The notes: a model not told the origin generated them from the letters alone. 64,000 nt of DNA from JBJXHN01 sp046233135 (GCA_046233135.1 JBJXHN010000004.1:62001-126000); one strand, 5' to 3'; positions 25,739 through 33,933 are shown, counted from the first letter of the stretch. A program made the numbers and translations.

Positions 25739-26227
25739 TCAAGCCCGGCGTTTGGCCTCAGTTTGCCCTCCTGCCTTGCCGCTGACCAGGTCGTCACGCA
25801 GGCGCTTCAGAAGCGCGGCCAATCCTATCGGCCGGTCATCAGGATTTTCGTACACCTCCACCAATTCTCCTGCCATGCGAGCAGCCATGCGCCCGAGATC
25901 TACAGGAGGCAGGTGAACCCCCACGTCTTTATAAATTCTTGAAATACCGTCAACAATGCGCCCCATCAACTCTTCGTCAATGGGCGCATAGGTGACGGTG
26001 GAGGCAGAGGTCTCATGCGAGGAATTCGGTCTTTGGCCTGTTAGAAGCCAATGCGTGTCCACACCCATCTCTGCCAGATGAAGCAAAATCTCCCCATTTG
26101 GGACGTGTTTGCCGCGCTCATACCTTTCCCACGAAGAACGGCCCTTAAGGCCGACTTTCTCAGCAATTTCCGCTGTGGTCAGGCCGAGCTCGCGGCGAAT
26201 GGCGCGAAATCTTTCCTCAATTCCCAC
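25739..26227 (-). CDS. Phage repressor, XRE-type helix-turn-helix
   Basis: A 162-residue protein. Residues 5-60 form an XRE helix-turn-helix (RAIRRELGLTTAEIAEKVGLKGRSSWERYERGKHVPNGEILLHLAEMGV, recognised by its parts). The C-terminal half is helical and may oligomerise; no LexA/CI-type peptidase motif is seen, so induction by RecA cleavage is not expected. Start is GTG at 26227 with AAGGA upstream. It is leftward and divergent from ner, the place of the lysogeny repressor in Mu-like phages. Confidence 0.85.
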   Translation of the reverse strand: MGIEERFRAIRRELGLTTAEIAEKVGLKGRSSWERYERGKHVPNGEILLHLAEMGVDTHWLLTGQRPNSSHETSASTVTYAPIDEELMGRIVDGISRIYKDVGVHLPPVDLGRMAARMAGELVEVYENPDDRPIGLAALLKRLRDDLVSGKAGGQTEAKRRA

Positions 26228-26473
26228 AGCAACGGTTCCTTATCCGAACTGTGGACTGTGACGGGCTCCAGGCATACCCAGCCACAGAATGCAGCAACCG
26301 ATTGAAATTAATCGTTTTTTTTAAAAAAGAAGCAATAACATTCCATTGCGGATCTATTGCTTCATGTTTGGGCTTGATGATGAGGCGTTTTTGCATCATT
26401 CTTTCCCCGTTCGTCGAAAACGACACCCGAAATTAACCGGCCTGGCAGGGCCGGAACACGCAAGGAAGAGAGA
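26228..26473. promoter_or_regulatory. Repressor/Ner divergent control region
   Basis: This 246-base gap separates the leftward repressor from rightward ner and should hold the early operators. Visible dyads are GAAGCAATA/TATTGCTTC at 26,329-26,363, ATGATG/CATCAT at 26,377-26,399 and CCGGCC/GGCCGG at 26,437-26,454. A leftward promoter TTGCTT-N17-ATTAAT fits at 26,335-26,307, overlapping the first dyad arm, as expected for repressor autoregulation. A poly-T/poly-A tract lies at 26,315-26,328. Confidence 0.6.
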
Positions 26474-26773
26474 GTGGCGGTACCTGTTGGAGACCTGCCG
26501 GGCTACACCATCCGCAGCCTTTTAAACGACCGGGGCTGGACGTTTGCTGATGTGGACCGGGCATACGACCTGAAGCCGGGTACTGCCCGAAAGGCAGCCC
26601 ACAAGCCCTACGAGGCCGGTGAATTTCCTATCGCCGACGCGCTGGGTCTGTCTTTCCGACAGATCTGGCCCAGCCGCTACAACGAGCACTGCGTTCGCCA
26701 CTCTCCTCAACCTGCCGAGAACTATAGCCCTGCCCCCTGGTTCACGCCGAGTCAAAAGCGGAAGGCCGGTTAA
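26474..26773 (+). CDS. ner: Ner-like early transcription regulator
   Basis: A 99-residue DNA-binding protein of the Ner/Nlp family. The pattern YTIRSLLNDRGWTFADVDRAYDLKPGTARKA, then FPIADALGLSFRQIWPSRY matches Ner closely. In Mu, Ner turns down early and repressor transcription after induction. The GTG start is preceded by AAGGAAGAGAG. The last 25 residues after WPSRYNEHC are not typical. First gene of the rightward early operon. Confidence 0.9.
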   Translation: MAVPVGDLPGYTIRSLLNDRGWTFADVDRAYDLKPGTARKAAHKPYEAGEFPIADALGLSFRQIWPSRYNEHCVRHSPQPAENYSPAPWFTPSQKRKAG

Positions 26774-26800
26774 ATAGCCACCCCAAAGGGAGAGCACGCA

Positions 26801-27346
26801 ATGCATATGGCACCCTCCTTACCACCTACCGTCCAGAACGAAATCGCCGCCTTACGGCGTTTTCTGCCGCCCGAAACATGGTGCGGCACCCTGCATCTGC
26901 CCGCGTGGGCGCGGCACGAAGATTACCATGTCACCTTCGAGGTCGGCGAACCCGCCTGGGGCAGCAACCTCTCCTTCGAAGACAGCACGGGGCGGCGGCT
27001 GCCCATGGTGGTGATCGACAGCGCCCCTCCGGAGGTGTGGCACCGATTCCGCGACGACGAATTGCGGGAGCACCAGACCTGGATCGTCGCGTGTAACCGC
27101 AAAGGCCTGAGAAACGCCTTGTCGATAGCACGGTGGTTGATTGCGAAAACGACCCCGAAAGTTTTCAGCCTGAACGCCAAAGGAACGGTGGTTTACGCCG
27201 GTCAGTACCATTGGCAGCGCCCTGGGTGGCAGCGGATACGCGTCCTCGCGCCGCATCTGGTGGCCTCAATGCCCAGGCACGGGGAGCAGCGAGGAACCTT
27301 TGAAGTGACTTGGAATCAAGCCTTCGGAAAAGCGAGTGCCGCCTGA
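26801..27346 (+). CDS. Hypothetical early phage protein
   Basis: A 181-residue protein that I do not recognise. It is rich in Trp and Arg (WARHEDYHVTFEVGEPAWG, PPEVWHRFRDDELREHQTWIV) with a mixed alpha/beta pattern, no signal or membrane segment. AGGGAG lies just upstream of the ATG. It is 27 bases after ner and in the same direction. 27,347-27,479 after it contains an ATTCCCCC/GGGGGAAT dyad at 27,382-27,403 and no gene. Confidence 0.55.
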   Translation: MHMAPSLPPTVQNEIAALRRFLPPETWCGTLHLPAWARHEDYHVTFEVGEPAWGSNLSFEDSTGRRLPMVVIDSAPPEVWHRFRDDELREHQTWIVACNRKGLRNALSIARWLIAKTTPKVFSLNAKGTVVYAGQYHWQRPGWQRIRVLAPHLVASMPRHGEQRGTFEVTWNQAFGKASAA

Positions 27347-27381
27347 TGGGCTCTCGCCCCGTCATATATTCCAACAGCGCC

Positions 27382-27403
27382 ATTCCCCCTGTGGTGGGGG
27401 AAT
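27382..27403. promoter_or_regulatory. Perfect 8-bp dyad between early genes
   Basis: ATTCCCCC-TGTGGT-GGGGGAAT. It can be an RNA hairpin (no T-run follows) or an operator in front of the next regulator gene at 27,480. Confidence 0.4.
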
Positions 27404-27479
27404 CCCCGGCGGCTGGCTCAAGCGCGGATTTCCTCCCTGTCCGCGACCGCCGCCGGGGCTTTTTCCGGAGCGTCCAATA

Positions 27480-27926
27480 ATGGCGCCGCGCGACCCCAAC
27501 ACCCTGGACATGTTCCGCGACTGGGTGCCGCCGACGGTAGCGGTCGCAACAGGGCCCGCGCTGCATCCCGATATTAAGGCCCGCGTTTCCCAGGCTATAT
27601 CTCAATCCTTAAAGAATTGCCCAAAAAGCCGAGAGCAGATCGCCCAGGAAATGGGTGTTCTGCTCGATGAAAACATTTCCATTAACATGGTCAACAACTA
27701 CGCAAGCGCAGGACAGGATGAAAGCAACATCCCATTCTATCGGTTACTCGCTCTCATTGAGGTAACCGGGGATCCGAGCGTAGTCGGCGGTGAAATGGCC
27801 CGGTTAGGGTGGCCTAACATCCCGGAGCGATATCTCGGCGCTGTCGAAGAGGCGCAGTGCGCGGAGCAACTCGAAACCATTGAGGCGCGACGGAAAATTG
27901 CTCGCCGACGGTGGAGGGGGCGATGA
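27480..27926 (+). CDS. Phage regulatory protein, putative DNA-binding
   Basis: A 148-residue protein. The central region VSQAISQSLKNCPKSREQIAQEMGVLLDENISINMVNNYASAGQD resembles a small family found early in transposable phages of alphaproteobacteria, in which a helix-turn-helix is followed by a helical LLALIEVTG part. The C-terminus is basic (ARRKIARRRWRGR). A role as regulator of early genes is inferred. GGAG precedes the ATG by 9 bases. The stop TGA overlaps an ATG (ATGA) of a forward frame that I do not accept as a gene. Confidence 0.55.
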   Translation: MAPRDPNTLDMFRDWVPPTVAVATGPALHPDIKARVSQAISQSLKNCPKSREQIAQEMGVLLDENISINMVNNYASAGQDESNIPFYRLLALIEVTGDPSVVGGEMARLGWPNIPERYLGAVEEAQCAEQLETIEARRKIARRRWRGR

Positions 27927-27971
27927 CGGAGGAGGCGCAAGTCATGAACAGTCAAGAGATCGGCGGCCTCA

Positions 27972-28394
27972 CTAAGGCGTTAAGGGGCTCTTGCCGGGAA
28001 AAGGCCAAAATGGACTGTCATCAGCCCCAAGAACGTCCCAATACGCATCCCCAGCCAGGGAGCCCATTGTTCGGTAGCTCCCTCCTGGATACAGGCTGTA
28101 CCGATCAACGGCATCAAGGACGCGTTGCCCCCCCAGAAGGTGATGATATCCGGCCAGTGAAAGTTGCGCTCGCAGAACTGGGTCCTTCCATGCTTTCTTC
28201 CGCTGACGCTGAGAGGGTGTCGCGGCAACAAAGGCGGATATCGCTGGCGCGAATTTTCGAGTCCAGTCACTCCACTCTTTTTGACTCACCCCCTCCAGGC
28301 TGGCGCGCAAGGCTTCAACTTGCTCCGAAGAGAGTGATTCGACGAGTTCTTGAGCGAGCGTTCGGCACGCATGCGCGTAGTTGGCTAAGGACAT
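27972..28394 (-). CDS. Leftward unknown gene inside the early operon
   Basis: A 140-residue protein on the strand opposite to all its early neighbours. The ATG at 28394 has a very good ribosome site (GGAGGGGAG). Composition is balanced: a helical acidic N-terminal half (LAQELVESLSSEQVEALRAS, KEWSDWTRKFAPAISAFVA) and a Gly/Tyr/Trp-rich end (RYSLYPGGSY, AYWDVLGADDSPFWPFPGK). No known family. It is divergent from the transposase gene over an 85-base region with overlapping palindromes. It could be lysogenically expressed cargo, such as an immunity or exclusion gene, or an antagonist of early transcription. Confidence 0.6.
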   Translation of the reverse strand: MSLANYAHACRTLAQELVESLSSEQVEALRASLEGVSQKEWSDWTRKFAPAISAFVAATPSQRQRKKAWKDPVLRAQLSLAGYHHLLGGQRVLDAVDRYSLYPGGSYRTMGSLAGDAYWDVLGADDSPFWPFPGKSPLTP

Positions 28395-28413
28395 CTCCCC
28401 TCCACGATCTGTA

Positions 28414-28443
28414 CCTCTGGACATTGCCAGAGGTTGAACCTCT
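28414..28443. promoter_or_regulatory. Overlapping palindromes between the leftward gene and the transposase gene
   Basis: CCTCTGG-ACATTG-CCAGAGG (28,414-28,433) overlaps AGAGGTT-G-AACCTCT (28,429-28,443), both perfect. On the minus strand the second palindrome exactly fills the 17-base spacer between TTGCGG (28,449-28,444) and CAATGT (28,426-28,421), a weak promoter match for the leftward gene. This is a typical repressor-site position and could also affect transposase transcription. Confidence 0.5.
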
Positions 28444-28479
28444 CCGCAAGAATAACGCAGACGGGAAAGGCGATGCGCC

Positions 28480-30636
28480 ATGAAAGAGTGGTTCAGCGCC
28501 GCGGAACTGGCCGACATGAGGTTGCCTGGGTTACCCGTAGAAAAGAGCGGCATAATTCGGCGAGCGACGCGAAAAATTTGGGTGTCTCGCTCACGGTCGG
28601 GCAAGGGCGGCGGCCGAGAATACTCCGTGTCCTCCCTGCCCGAAGAAGCCCGCCTGGAACTCGCCCGCCGCGCGACACGGGAGTTGGAGCCGCCCCCCAG
28701 CAGCCCTGGCGGCCGGACACCAAAGGCCAACAAGGATCGCCCCGGGCTCGACACGGCCATAGCCGCTTTGCCCGAGAAGACCTTGACCAGGATGGAGGCA
28801 CAGGCGGCCGTCGTCAGGGCGCTGAAGGTTTTCCGAAAGACATCCGGCCTGCCGAAAGAGCGCGCCTTGCGGATCTTCGCGGAAGCCTACCGCGCCGGCT
28901 CTATCGAGGTTGAAGCGTGGGTTCGCGCGGCCGTGCCAAAGGCCAGCCGGAATAGCCTGCGGACCTGGGAACAGGTGCTGGCCGAGCACGGTCTTGCCGG
29001 TCTCGCGCCGGCCTACGGCAACCGAAAGGGCATGGGTCTCATCGACCAGGACGAAGCGGTCCGCATGTATATCCTCGGCATGATTGCCGAGAAGCCGCAC
29101 GTATCCGCCACGGCCGTGCTGGAAGGGCTGAAGGCGCGTTTTCCCGACAAGGCCTTGATGTCTCTCCGCAATCTCCAGCGGTGGATGGATGATTGGAAAA
29201 CGGCGAACGCGCAATTGTTCGAGAAGGTCAAGAACCCGGATGCTTGGCGCTCCAAGTACAAATCGGCATTCGGGTCGAAATCCGAGGGCATCATCCGGCT
29301 CAATCAGACCTGGGAGATGGACAGCACCCCGGCGGATCTCCAACTGCTCGACGGATCGCGGCACAGCCTGATCGGTGTGATCGACGTCTATTCCCGGCGC
29401 CTGCGCCTGCATGTCTCGCGGACATCGTGCTCGGCCGGCGTTGCGGCAGCCACGCGCGGGGCGGTCATCGCCTGGGGGGCGCCGGAAGAGGTGCGGATCG
29501 ACAATGGGTCCGACTACACCAGCAAGCATATGTACCGGGTTTATGACGGCCTGAAGATAGACGTGGACCTCTGCCCCCCGTTTACCCCGGAGTGCAAGCC
29601 CCACATCGAGCGCGCTTTTAAGACTTTCTCTCATGGTCTGCTGGAATTGCTGCCCGGGTTCGTTGGCCACAATGTCGCCGAACGCAAGGAAATCGAGGCC
29701 CGTAAGTCATTCGCGCAACGCATGATGACCAAAGGCGAAATCATCGAAATCCGTATGACGGCTGAGGATTTGCAGGCGTTCTGCGACCGCTGGTGCGAAG
29801 ATTTCTATACCCACAAGCCCCATAGCGGCCTGAACGACAAAACTCCGTTCCAGGCGGCGGCGGCCTGGACCGGCGCTGTCCGGCGGATCGAAAACGAACG
29901 TGCCCTGGATGTACTGCTGTCCGAGACGGACAATGACGGCTGGCGGACGGTCAGCAAGAAGGGCATCCGCTTCGATAAGGCCACCTACGGCCATGCCCAC
30001 CTGGGCGGCATGGAGGGCCAGCAGGTGCGTGTCTTCTACGACGACGCCGACTTCGGTCATGTCTACGTGTTCGATGAAGGTGGTGTTTTCATCTGTAAGG
30101 CCATGTGTCCGGAGCGGGTGGGCGTTTCGCGCGCCGAGGTGGCTGCCGCCCAGAAGGCCAATCAACAGCGCGTCAATGCCGAGGGCATGCGGAAACTGAA
30201 GGTGGCCAAGAAAGAGGCCCGCGTTGATGACGTGGTGCTGGAAATCCTGGCCGCCAAGGCCGAAGCAGCAGGCCGCCTGACGGCGTTCCCTGCCCGCACA
30301 GAGACCTATTCCACGCCCGCCCTGGATCAGGCTGCTCGGGCTGTCCGCGCCAAGCCTGAAGCGCCTCGGGACCTTACGTCGGCGGAAATCCGCATCCTCC
30401 AGGATCTGCGCGCCGAGGCTGTCGCCCCGGCCGCGCCCGCAGCCCCCACCACTCCGAAAGACCGCTACCGCAAGGCCGTCCACCTGCAGGCGCAGCTGGA
30501 CGCGGGCCGGCCCATCGATGCCGAAGACAAGCGGTGGCTCGACGGATACCGGACGACGCCGGAGTACCGGTCACACAAGGATCTGCACGACACGTGGGGA
30601 GATGCCTACTTCGGCGGCCGGGCGGCTTCCGCCTGA
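28480..30636 (+). CDS. Mu-like transposase (MuA)
   Basis: A 718-residue DDE recombinase for integration and replicative transposition. The N-terminus (MKEWFSAAELADMRLPGLP) is the MuA winged-helix part that recognises operators. Catalytic residues of the RNase-H fold are Asp281 (WEMDST), Asp341 (VRIDNGSDYTS) and Glu377 (KPHIERAF), the order and spacing of MuA. A C-terminal beta-barrel region (about 480-560) and a basic/helical tail that would contact MuB and ClpX follow. Length is near MuA (663) with extra tail. GGGAAAGG precedes the ATG. MuB follows after 70 bases, which include a GGCCG/CGGCC hairpin. Confidence 0.97.
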   Translation: MKEWFSAAELADMRLPGLPVEKSGIIRRATRKIWVSRSRSGKGGGREYSVSSLPEEARLELARRATRELEPPPSSPGGRTPKANKDRPGLDTAIAALPEKTLTRMEAQAAVVRALKVFRKTSGLPKERALRIFAEAYRAGSIEVEAWVRAAVPKASRNSLRTWEQVLAEHGLAGLAPAYGNRKGMGLIDQDEAVRMYILGMIAEKPHVSATAVLEGLKARFPDKALMSLRNLQRWMDDWKTANAQLFEKVKNPDAWRSKYKSAFGSKSEGIIRLNQTWEMDSTPADLQLLDGSRHSLIGVIDVYSRRLRLHVSRTSCSAGVAAATRGAVIAWGAPEEVRIDNGSDYTSKHMYRVYDGLKIDVDLCPPFTPECKPHIERAFKTFSHGLLELLPGFVGHNVAERKEIEARKSFAQRMMTKGEIIEIRMTAEDLQAFCDRWCEDFYTHKPHSGLNDKTPFQAAAAWTGAVRRIENERALDVLLSETDNDGWRTVSKKGIRFDKATYGHAHLGGMEGQQVRVFYDDADFGHVYVFDEGGVFICKAMCPERVGVSRAEVAAAQKANQQRVNAEGMRKLKVAKKEARVDDVVLEILAAKAEAAGRLTAFPARTETYSTPALDQAARAVRAKPEAPRDLTSAEIRILQDLRAEAVAPAAPAAPTTPKDRYRKAVHLQAQLDAGRPIDAEDKRWLDGYRTTPEYRSHKDLHDTWGDAYFGGRAASA

Positions 30637-30706
30637 CCGGAAAAGGAAAAGGGGCCGGTAGCGGCCGACCCCAGGACTGCACGTTTATTAGAAGTGAGAC
30701 GAAACA

Positions 30707-31468
30707 ATGCCGAACGACTTAATGCCTGTCAATGCCGACGCAAACCCGGAGGGGGCTACCGCTCCGTTGACGAATATCGCGCTGTTCACCGGCATGATGG
30801 ACCGGCTCATGAACAGGCCGGCGCATCTGCCCGGACTCGGCGTGTTCTATGGGTTCTCGGGCTACGGCAAGACCCGCGCCGCTATTCAGGGGGCAATAAA
30901 GTATCGCTGCCTGTATGTGGAATGCGGGGAGTCCTGGACGAAAGCAAGGTTCCTGCGCGCTGTCTTGGGGGAGCTGGGCATGCCAACCAAAGGCACCGCT
31001 GCCACCCTCGTTGAACGGGCCGCTGAATCCATGGGGAAAAGCCGGGTCCCCCTCATCATTGACGAAGCCGACCACATTGTCCGGCGAGGGTACATCGAAA
31101 CGATCCGAGAGATTGCCGACGCAAGCAAGTCGGCAATCGCCCTGATCGGAGAAGAGATGCTCCCGCATATGATCGAACAGCGGTCCGAGCGAACGCACAA
31201 CCGCGTGCTTGCCTGGGAGCCGGCGCAGCCGGCAAGCCTGGACGATGCGCAAATTGCGGCCGGCATCTTTTATCCGCACCTCACCTTTGCCCCTGATCTG
31301 ATAGCCGCCATCGTCGCCGCGTCCGGCGCCCGCATCCGGCGGATCATGGTGAACCTGGACCTCGCCGCCACGACGGCGGCGACGGAGGGGTGGCCGGACA
31401 TCACCGTGGAGCGCTGGGGAAACCGTCCTTGGTACACCGGGCAGGCGCCTGCGCGGAGGGCGCGCTGA
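30707..31468 (+). CDS. Mu-like transposition ATPase (MuB)
   Basis: A 253-residue AAA+ ATPase that binds DNA, selects target sites and activates MuA. Walker A GFSGYGKT is at 49-56 and Walker B is VPLIIDEAD near 115. RSERTHNRV and the arginine-rich SGARIRRIMVNL region are also typical. It lacks the long N-terminal part of Mu's own B (312 residues), as in other siphoviral transposable phages. The TGA overlaps the next start (TGATG). Confidence 0.94.
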   Translation: MPNDLMPVNADANPEGATAPLTNIALFTGMMDRLMNRPAHLPGLGVFYGFSGYGKTRAAIQGAIKYRCLYVECGESWTKARFLRAVLGELGMPTKGTAATLVERAAESMGKSRVPLIIDEADHIVRRGYIETIREIADASKSAIALIGEEMLPHMIEQRSERTHNRVLAWEPAQPASLDDAQIAAGIFYPHLTFAPDLIAAIVAASGARIRRIMVNLDLAATTAATEGWPDITVERWGNRPWYTGQAPARRAR

Positions 31469-32091
31469 TGGGTATGAAGCCGATCAACGAGCGCGCGGGT
31501 CTGACCGTGAAGATCCCGAAAACCCGGCAGGGCTACTGGGATGTCATGCGCGAAATGGGGACGTTCCGGGTGGTGGACGTGGCCGATGTGGTCAAGGTTC
31601 CGCCGGCCACCATCGGAGATTTCGTTCGCAGCCTGGAGGCCGGGGGGTTCCTGGAGCGTGTGGCCGAGCCTAAAGGTCTTGGGGAGGCGATCGTCTACCG
31701 GATCAAGAGCGACCAGCCCGCCGCTCCCATAGTACGGCGGGATGGTAGCCCCGGGCACGAGCGTCTGGGAACCGAGAACATGTGGCGCACCATCAAGATG
31801 TGCGGGGATGGGTTGGATGCCCACGAACTCCACATCTGGGCTGGCGTGGCGAAAGCAACCGCCAATCGTTACCTCCAGCGCTTGGCGGCGGCGGGATATC
31901 TCATGGCAACCGAGCCGGGGAAGCCGGGCCAGAAACCGGGAACCGGGCGCCTGACAAAATACCGCCTCCTGCCGTCGATGAACACCGGCCCTCTGGCGCC
32001 GCAAATCCAGCGCATCAAGGCGGTCTGGGACCCCAACCGCCGCACCTATGTCGGCGAGGGGCACGTGGAGGGCGCGGATGTCGATGCTTGA
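31468..32091 (+). CDS. Phage winged-helix regulator
   Basis: A 207-residue protein with two helix-turn-helix-like units. The first is residues 22-65 (YWDVMREMGTFRVVDVADVVKVPPATIGDFVRSLEAGGFLE), the second about 105-150 (LDAHELHIWAGVAKATANRYLQRLAAAGYL). Both have the shape of winged helices followed by a wing. It is directly coupled to MuB (TGATG) and overlaps the next gene. Proteins of this kind follow B in many alphaproteobacterial transposable phages; the targets are unknown. Confidence 0.7.
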   Translation: MGMKPINERAGLTVKIPKTRQGYWDVMREMGTFRVVDVADVVKVPPATIGDFVRSLEAGGFLERVAEPKGLGEAIVYRIKSDQPAAPIVRRDGSPGHERLGTENMWRTIKMCGDGLDAHELHIWAGVAKATANRYLQRLAAAGYLMATEPGKPGQKPGTGRLTKYRLLPSMNTGPLAPQIQRIKAVWDPNRRTYVGEGHVEGADVDA

Positions 32092-32452
32092 AAAAGCCCG
32101 CGCCGCCTGGGGAGCGGATCTGCCGGATTGGGTCGAGGTTCTGGCCCGATCCTGCGACCGGGAAAGAAGCCTCCGCCGTGCGGCCGAGCGCATCGGCTAC
32201 ACCGCCGGGGCGGTGAGTTCTCTTATCCACCGGCGCTACGCCGCCAAGAGTACCCGAAACCTCGAAGCCGCCGTTCGCGAAAACCTGATGCGCACCACAG
32301 TCCAGTGCCCGGGCCTCGGCGAGATCGAGGGCTCGACCTGCCGGCAATGGCGCGAGAAGGCCCGGCACCTCGTGGTCACCAGCGGGCACCGGGTCGCGAT
32401 GTACCACGCCTGCCGGGCCTGCACCCACAACAGGAAGGAACAACAGTCATGA
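32078..32452 (+). CDS. Four-Cys helix-turn-helix phage protein
   Basis: A 124-residue protein. The N-terminal half has a helix-turn-helix (SLRRAAERIGYTAGAVSSLIHRRY). The C-terminal half has Cys77, Cys88, Cys112 and Cys115 (VQCPGLG, STCRQW, ACRAC), which would bind one zinc ion. Start at 32078 follows GGAGG with a short spacer and overlaps the previous gene by 14 bases. Related small regulators are common between B and gam in Mu-like phages. Role unknown. Confidence 0.65.
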   Translation: MSMLEKARAAWGADLPDWVEVLARSCDRERSLRRAAERIGYTAGAVSSLIHRRYAAKSTRNLEAAVRENLMRTTVQCPGLGEIEGSTCRQWREKARHLVVTSGHRVAMYHACRACTHNRKEQQS

Positions 32453-32742
32453 CCAAGCACACCCCGCCTCTCCCGTCCGAAGCAGGCGATGAAACGTACG
32501 CCCGCCTCGCCGCCGCGCACCGTGCTGCCCACGACCATATCTGCCACCGGATGGGTGGCCTTCAGACGGTCGGTCTGGCGCACATCGAATTGGTGGGGCT
32601 GATGGCCGCCGTAGGCTGCTACCTGAGCACAAAAGTCCCGCTCGGTGCCCGGCAGACCGTCCTGAGCCGCCTGCATGACATCCTTGATGAGGCGGCTAGT
32701 GGTGCCGCCACGGCGCCCCCATCGACCACCAGCAAGCATTAG
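32449..32742 (+). CDS. Hypothetical early phage protein
   Basis: A 97-residue, mainly helical protein (ETYARLAAAHRAAHDHICHRMGG, GLAHIELVGLMAAVGCYLSTKV, TVLSRLHDILDEAASG) with a Ser/Thr/Pro tail. I recognise no family. Its ATG overlaps the previous stop (ATGA), with AGGAAGGA upstream, so it is translated from the same early message. Confidence 0.55.
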   Translation: MTKHTPPLPSEAGDETYARLAAAHRAAHDHICHRMGGLQTVGLAHIELVGLMAAVGCYLSTKVPLGARQTVLSRLHDILDEAASGAATAPPSTTSKH

Positions 32743-32751
32743 GAGGCCAGC

Positions 32752-33054
32752 ATGTTTGCATACTGCTGGGCTAACGGGGAAATCGAATTCGGAAGCCGGG
32801 TCCCCGAAGGAGCAATCGGCTTCCTCCGGGGACCGGAGGAAGCCCTTGTCAATGCCGTGCAGGTCGCCGCCCGTCACGCCTACGACGGCAAAAGCTATCT
32901 GGTTCCAGGGGTACCAGAGGCCGGCAGCAATCAAAAGAGGGCGTGTGACGCCTTGATATCCTGGACGCGACATAATGAACACTTCTGGGAAGACGAAGGG
33001 CTGAGCGTCGGGTCGTTTGATGAGGATGACGAGGAGGATGTCGACCATGCCTGA
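32752..33054 (+). CDS. Hypothetical early phage protein with acidic tail
   Basis: A 100-residue protein beginning MFAYCWANGEIEFGSRVPEGAI, a start also seen in early genes of other transposable phages of this class. A Gly/Pro-containing middle (KSYLVPGVPEAGSNQKR) and a strongly acidic end (DEDDEEDVD) follow. The acidic tail could mimic DNA or bind basic proteins, but this is speculation. AGGAGG precedes the ATG. Confidence 0.55.
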   Translation: MFAYCWANGEIEFGSRVPEGAIGFLRGPEEALVNAVQVAARHAYDGKSYLVPGVPEAGSNQKRACDALISWTRHNEHFWEDEGLSVGSFDEDDEEDVDHA

Positions 33055-33310
33055 GCGCCAGCCCCCTTGGGTCATCCAGAGTGCCGACGGTGGAACGGTC
33101 TTTGCCGCGCAGGTCGCCAGTCTTGGAGTACCCCCCACGCCTTGGCGCGTGATCCTCCGCGATGTCGCTGGCGACTACTACCTCGGCACCTATGAGTCCG
33201 GCACCGCCATGCCAAGGGTGCTCAGCGGGCCTCTCGACGTTGAAGCCGCCCTGGATGGGGCCGTTTCCGCCGCCGCTTTCTTGGAGTCTCAACATGACGT
33301 ATCGACCTGA
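33047..33310 (+). CDS. Hypothetical small phage protein
   Basis: An 87-residue beta-rich protein (PPWVIQSADGGTVFAAQVASLG, PWRVILRDVAGDYYLGTYESG). AGGAGG lies just before the ATG at 33047, and the gene overlaps the previous one by 8 bases. An in-frame ATG at 33017 would overlap more and has no ribosome site. No family recognised. Confidence 0.5.
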   Translation: MPERQPPWVIQSADGGTVFAAQVASLGVPPTPWRVILRDVAGDYYLGTYESGTAMPRVLSGPLDVEAALDGAVSAAAFLESQHDVST

Positions 33311-33419
33311 TTTTCTCGTATCTGGCGGAGCAATCACGCCTGGATATCATCGCCACAGTTGGTGGCGCCGTCTGTTCAACAAGCTGTTTAAAGGAGCTTC
33401 ACGTGTCCTCTCTCGGTGA
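33294..33419 (+). CDS. Very small basic phage protein
   Basis: A 41-codon frame, MTYRPDFLVSGGAITPGYHR then a basic amphipathic end (WWRRLFNKLFKGASRVLSR). It overlaps its neighbours by 17 bases on each side and has GGAG 8 bases upstream. The cationic Trp/Leu/Phe-rich end could bind membranes or nucleic acid. Existence is likely from gene packing, not proved. Confidence 0.4.
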   Translation: MTYRPDFLVSGGAITPGYHRHSWWRRLFNKLFKGASRVLSR

Positions 33420-33933
33420 AATCGAAACGCTGGCCAAGGAATTTGGGGAGCGCCACGACGCGCTGTCCGCCAAGGTTCAGACGATCAACGACGAAATCTC
33501 GGCCGTAAAACGCCGGCATCTACATCAACTGCGAAATTACGTGGCCAAGGCCGCTGATGCGAAGGACCACTTGCGGGCTGCGATTAAAGCCGCGCCCGAG
33601 TTCTTCAAGAAGCCGCGCACCCTGATGCTCCATGATGTTCGGGTCGGGTTCGCGAAAGGCAAAGGCAAGCTGGTGTTTGCCAGCGATGCCCAGCTGGTGA
33701 CGCTAATCAAGAAGCACTTCCCCGACCAGGTCGAAACCCTGGTGAAGGTCGAAGAGAAGCCCGTTCTCAACGCCTTGGCCAATCTGCCGGCCAAGGATCT
33801 GAAGCGGCTGGGCGTAACGGTCGAAGGGGCCGGCGACGATGTCGTGATTAAGCCCACCGGTACCGCCATCGACAAGCTGGTGGACGCGCTGATCAAAGGC
33901 GCGGAAGGGGATGAGGAGGCGCCGCCATGCTGA
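33403..33933 (+). CDS. gam: Host-nuclease inhibitor Gam-like protein
   Basis: A 176-residue protein of the Mu Gam family, which coats DNA ends and blocks exonucleases; Gam is a prokaryotic relative of Ku. Typical are the helical N-terminus (LAKEFGERHDALSAKVQTINDEISAVKRRHL), then MLHDVRVGFAKGKGKLVF and VKVEEKPVLNALANLPAKDLKRLGVTV. Start is GTG at 33403 after AAAGGAG. In Mu, gam belongs to the early genes, as here. Confidence 0.92.
   Translation: MSSLGEIETLAKEFGERHDALSAKVQTINDEISAVKRRHLHQLRNYVAKAADAKDHLRAAIKAAPEFFKKPRTLMLHDVRVGFAKGKGKLVFASDAQLVTLIKKHFPDQVETLVKVEEKPVLNALANLPAKDLKRLGVTVEGAGDDVVIKPTGTAIDKLVDALIKGAEGDEEAPPC

Noticed and set aside
25800..25814. GCGCTTC-A-GAAGCGC palindrome inside the repressor gene
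   Set aside because: It shares only a short core with the late-promoter palindromes, lacks their downstream block and lies in coding sequence, so probably chance.
27923..28483. Forward frame (ATGA overlap with the upstream regulator, GGAGG before the ATG) running under the leftward gene
   Set aside because: Beyond the first 20 residues it is rich in Arg, Pro and His like a shadow frame, while the opposite frame has a balanced composition and better ribosome site. A truncated remnant of a forward gene remains possible.
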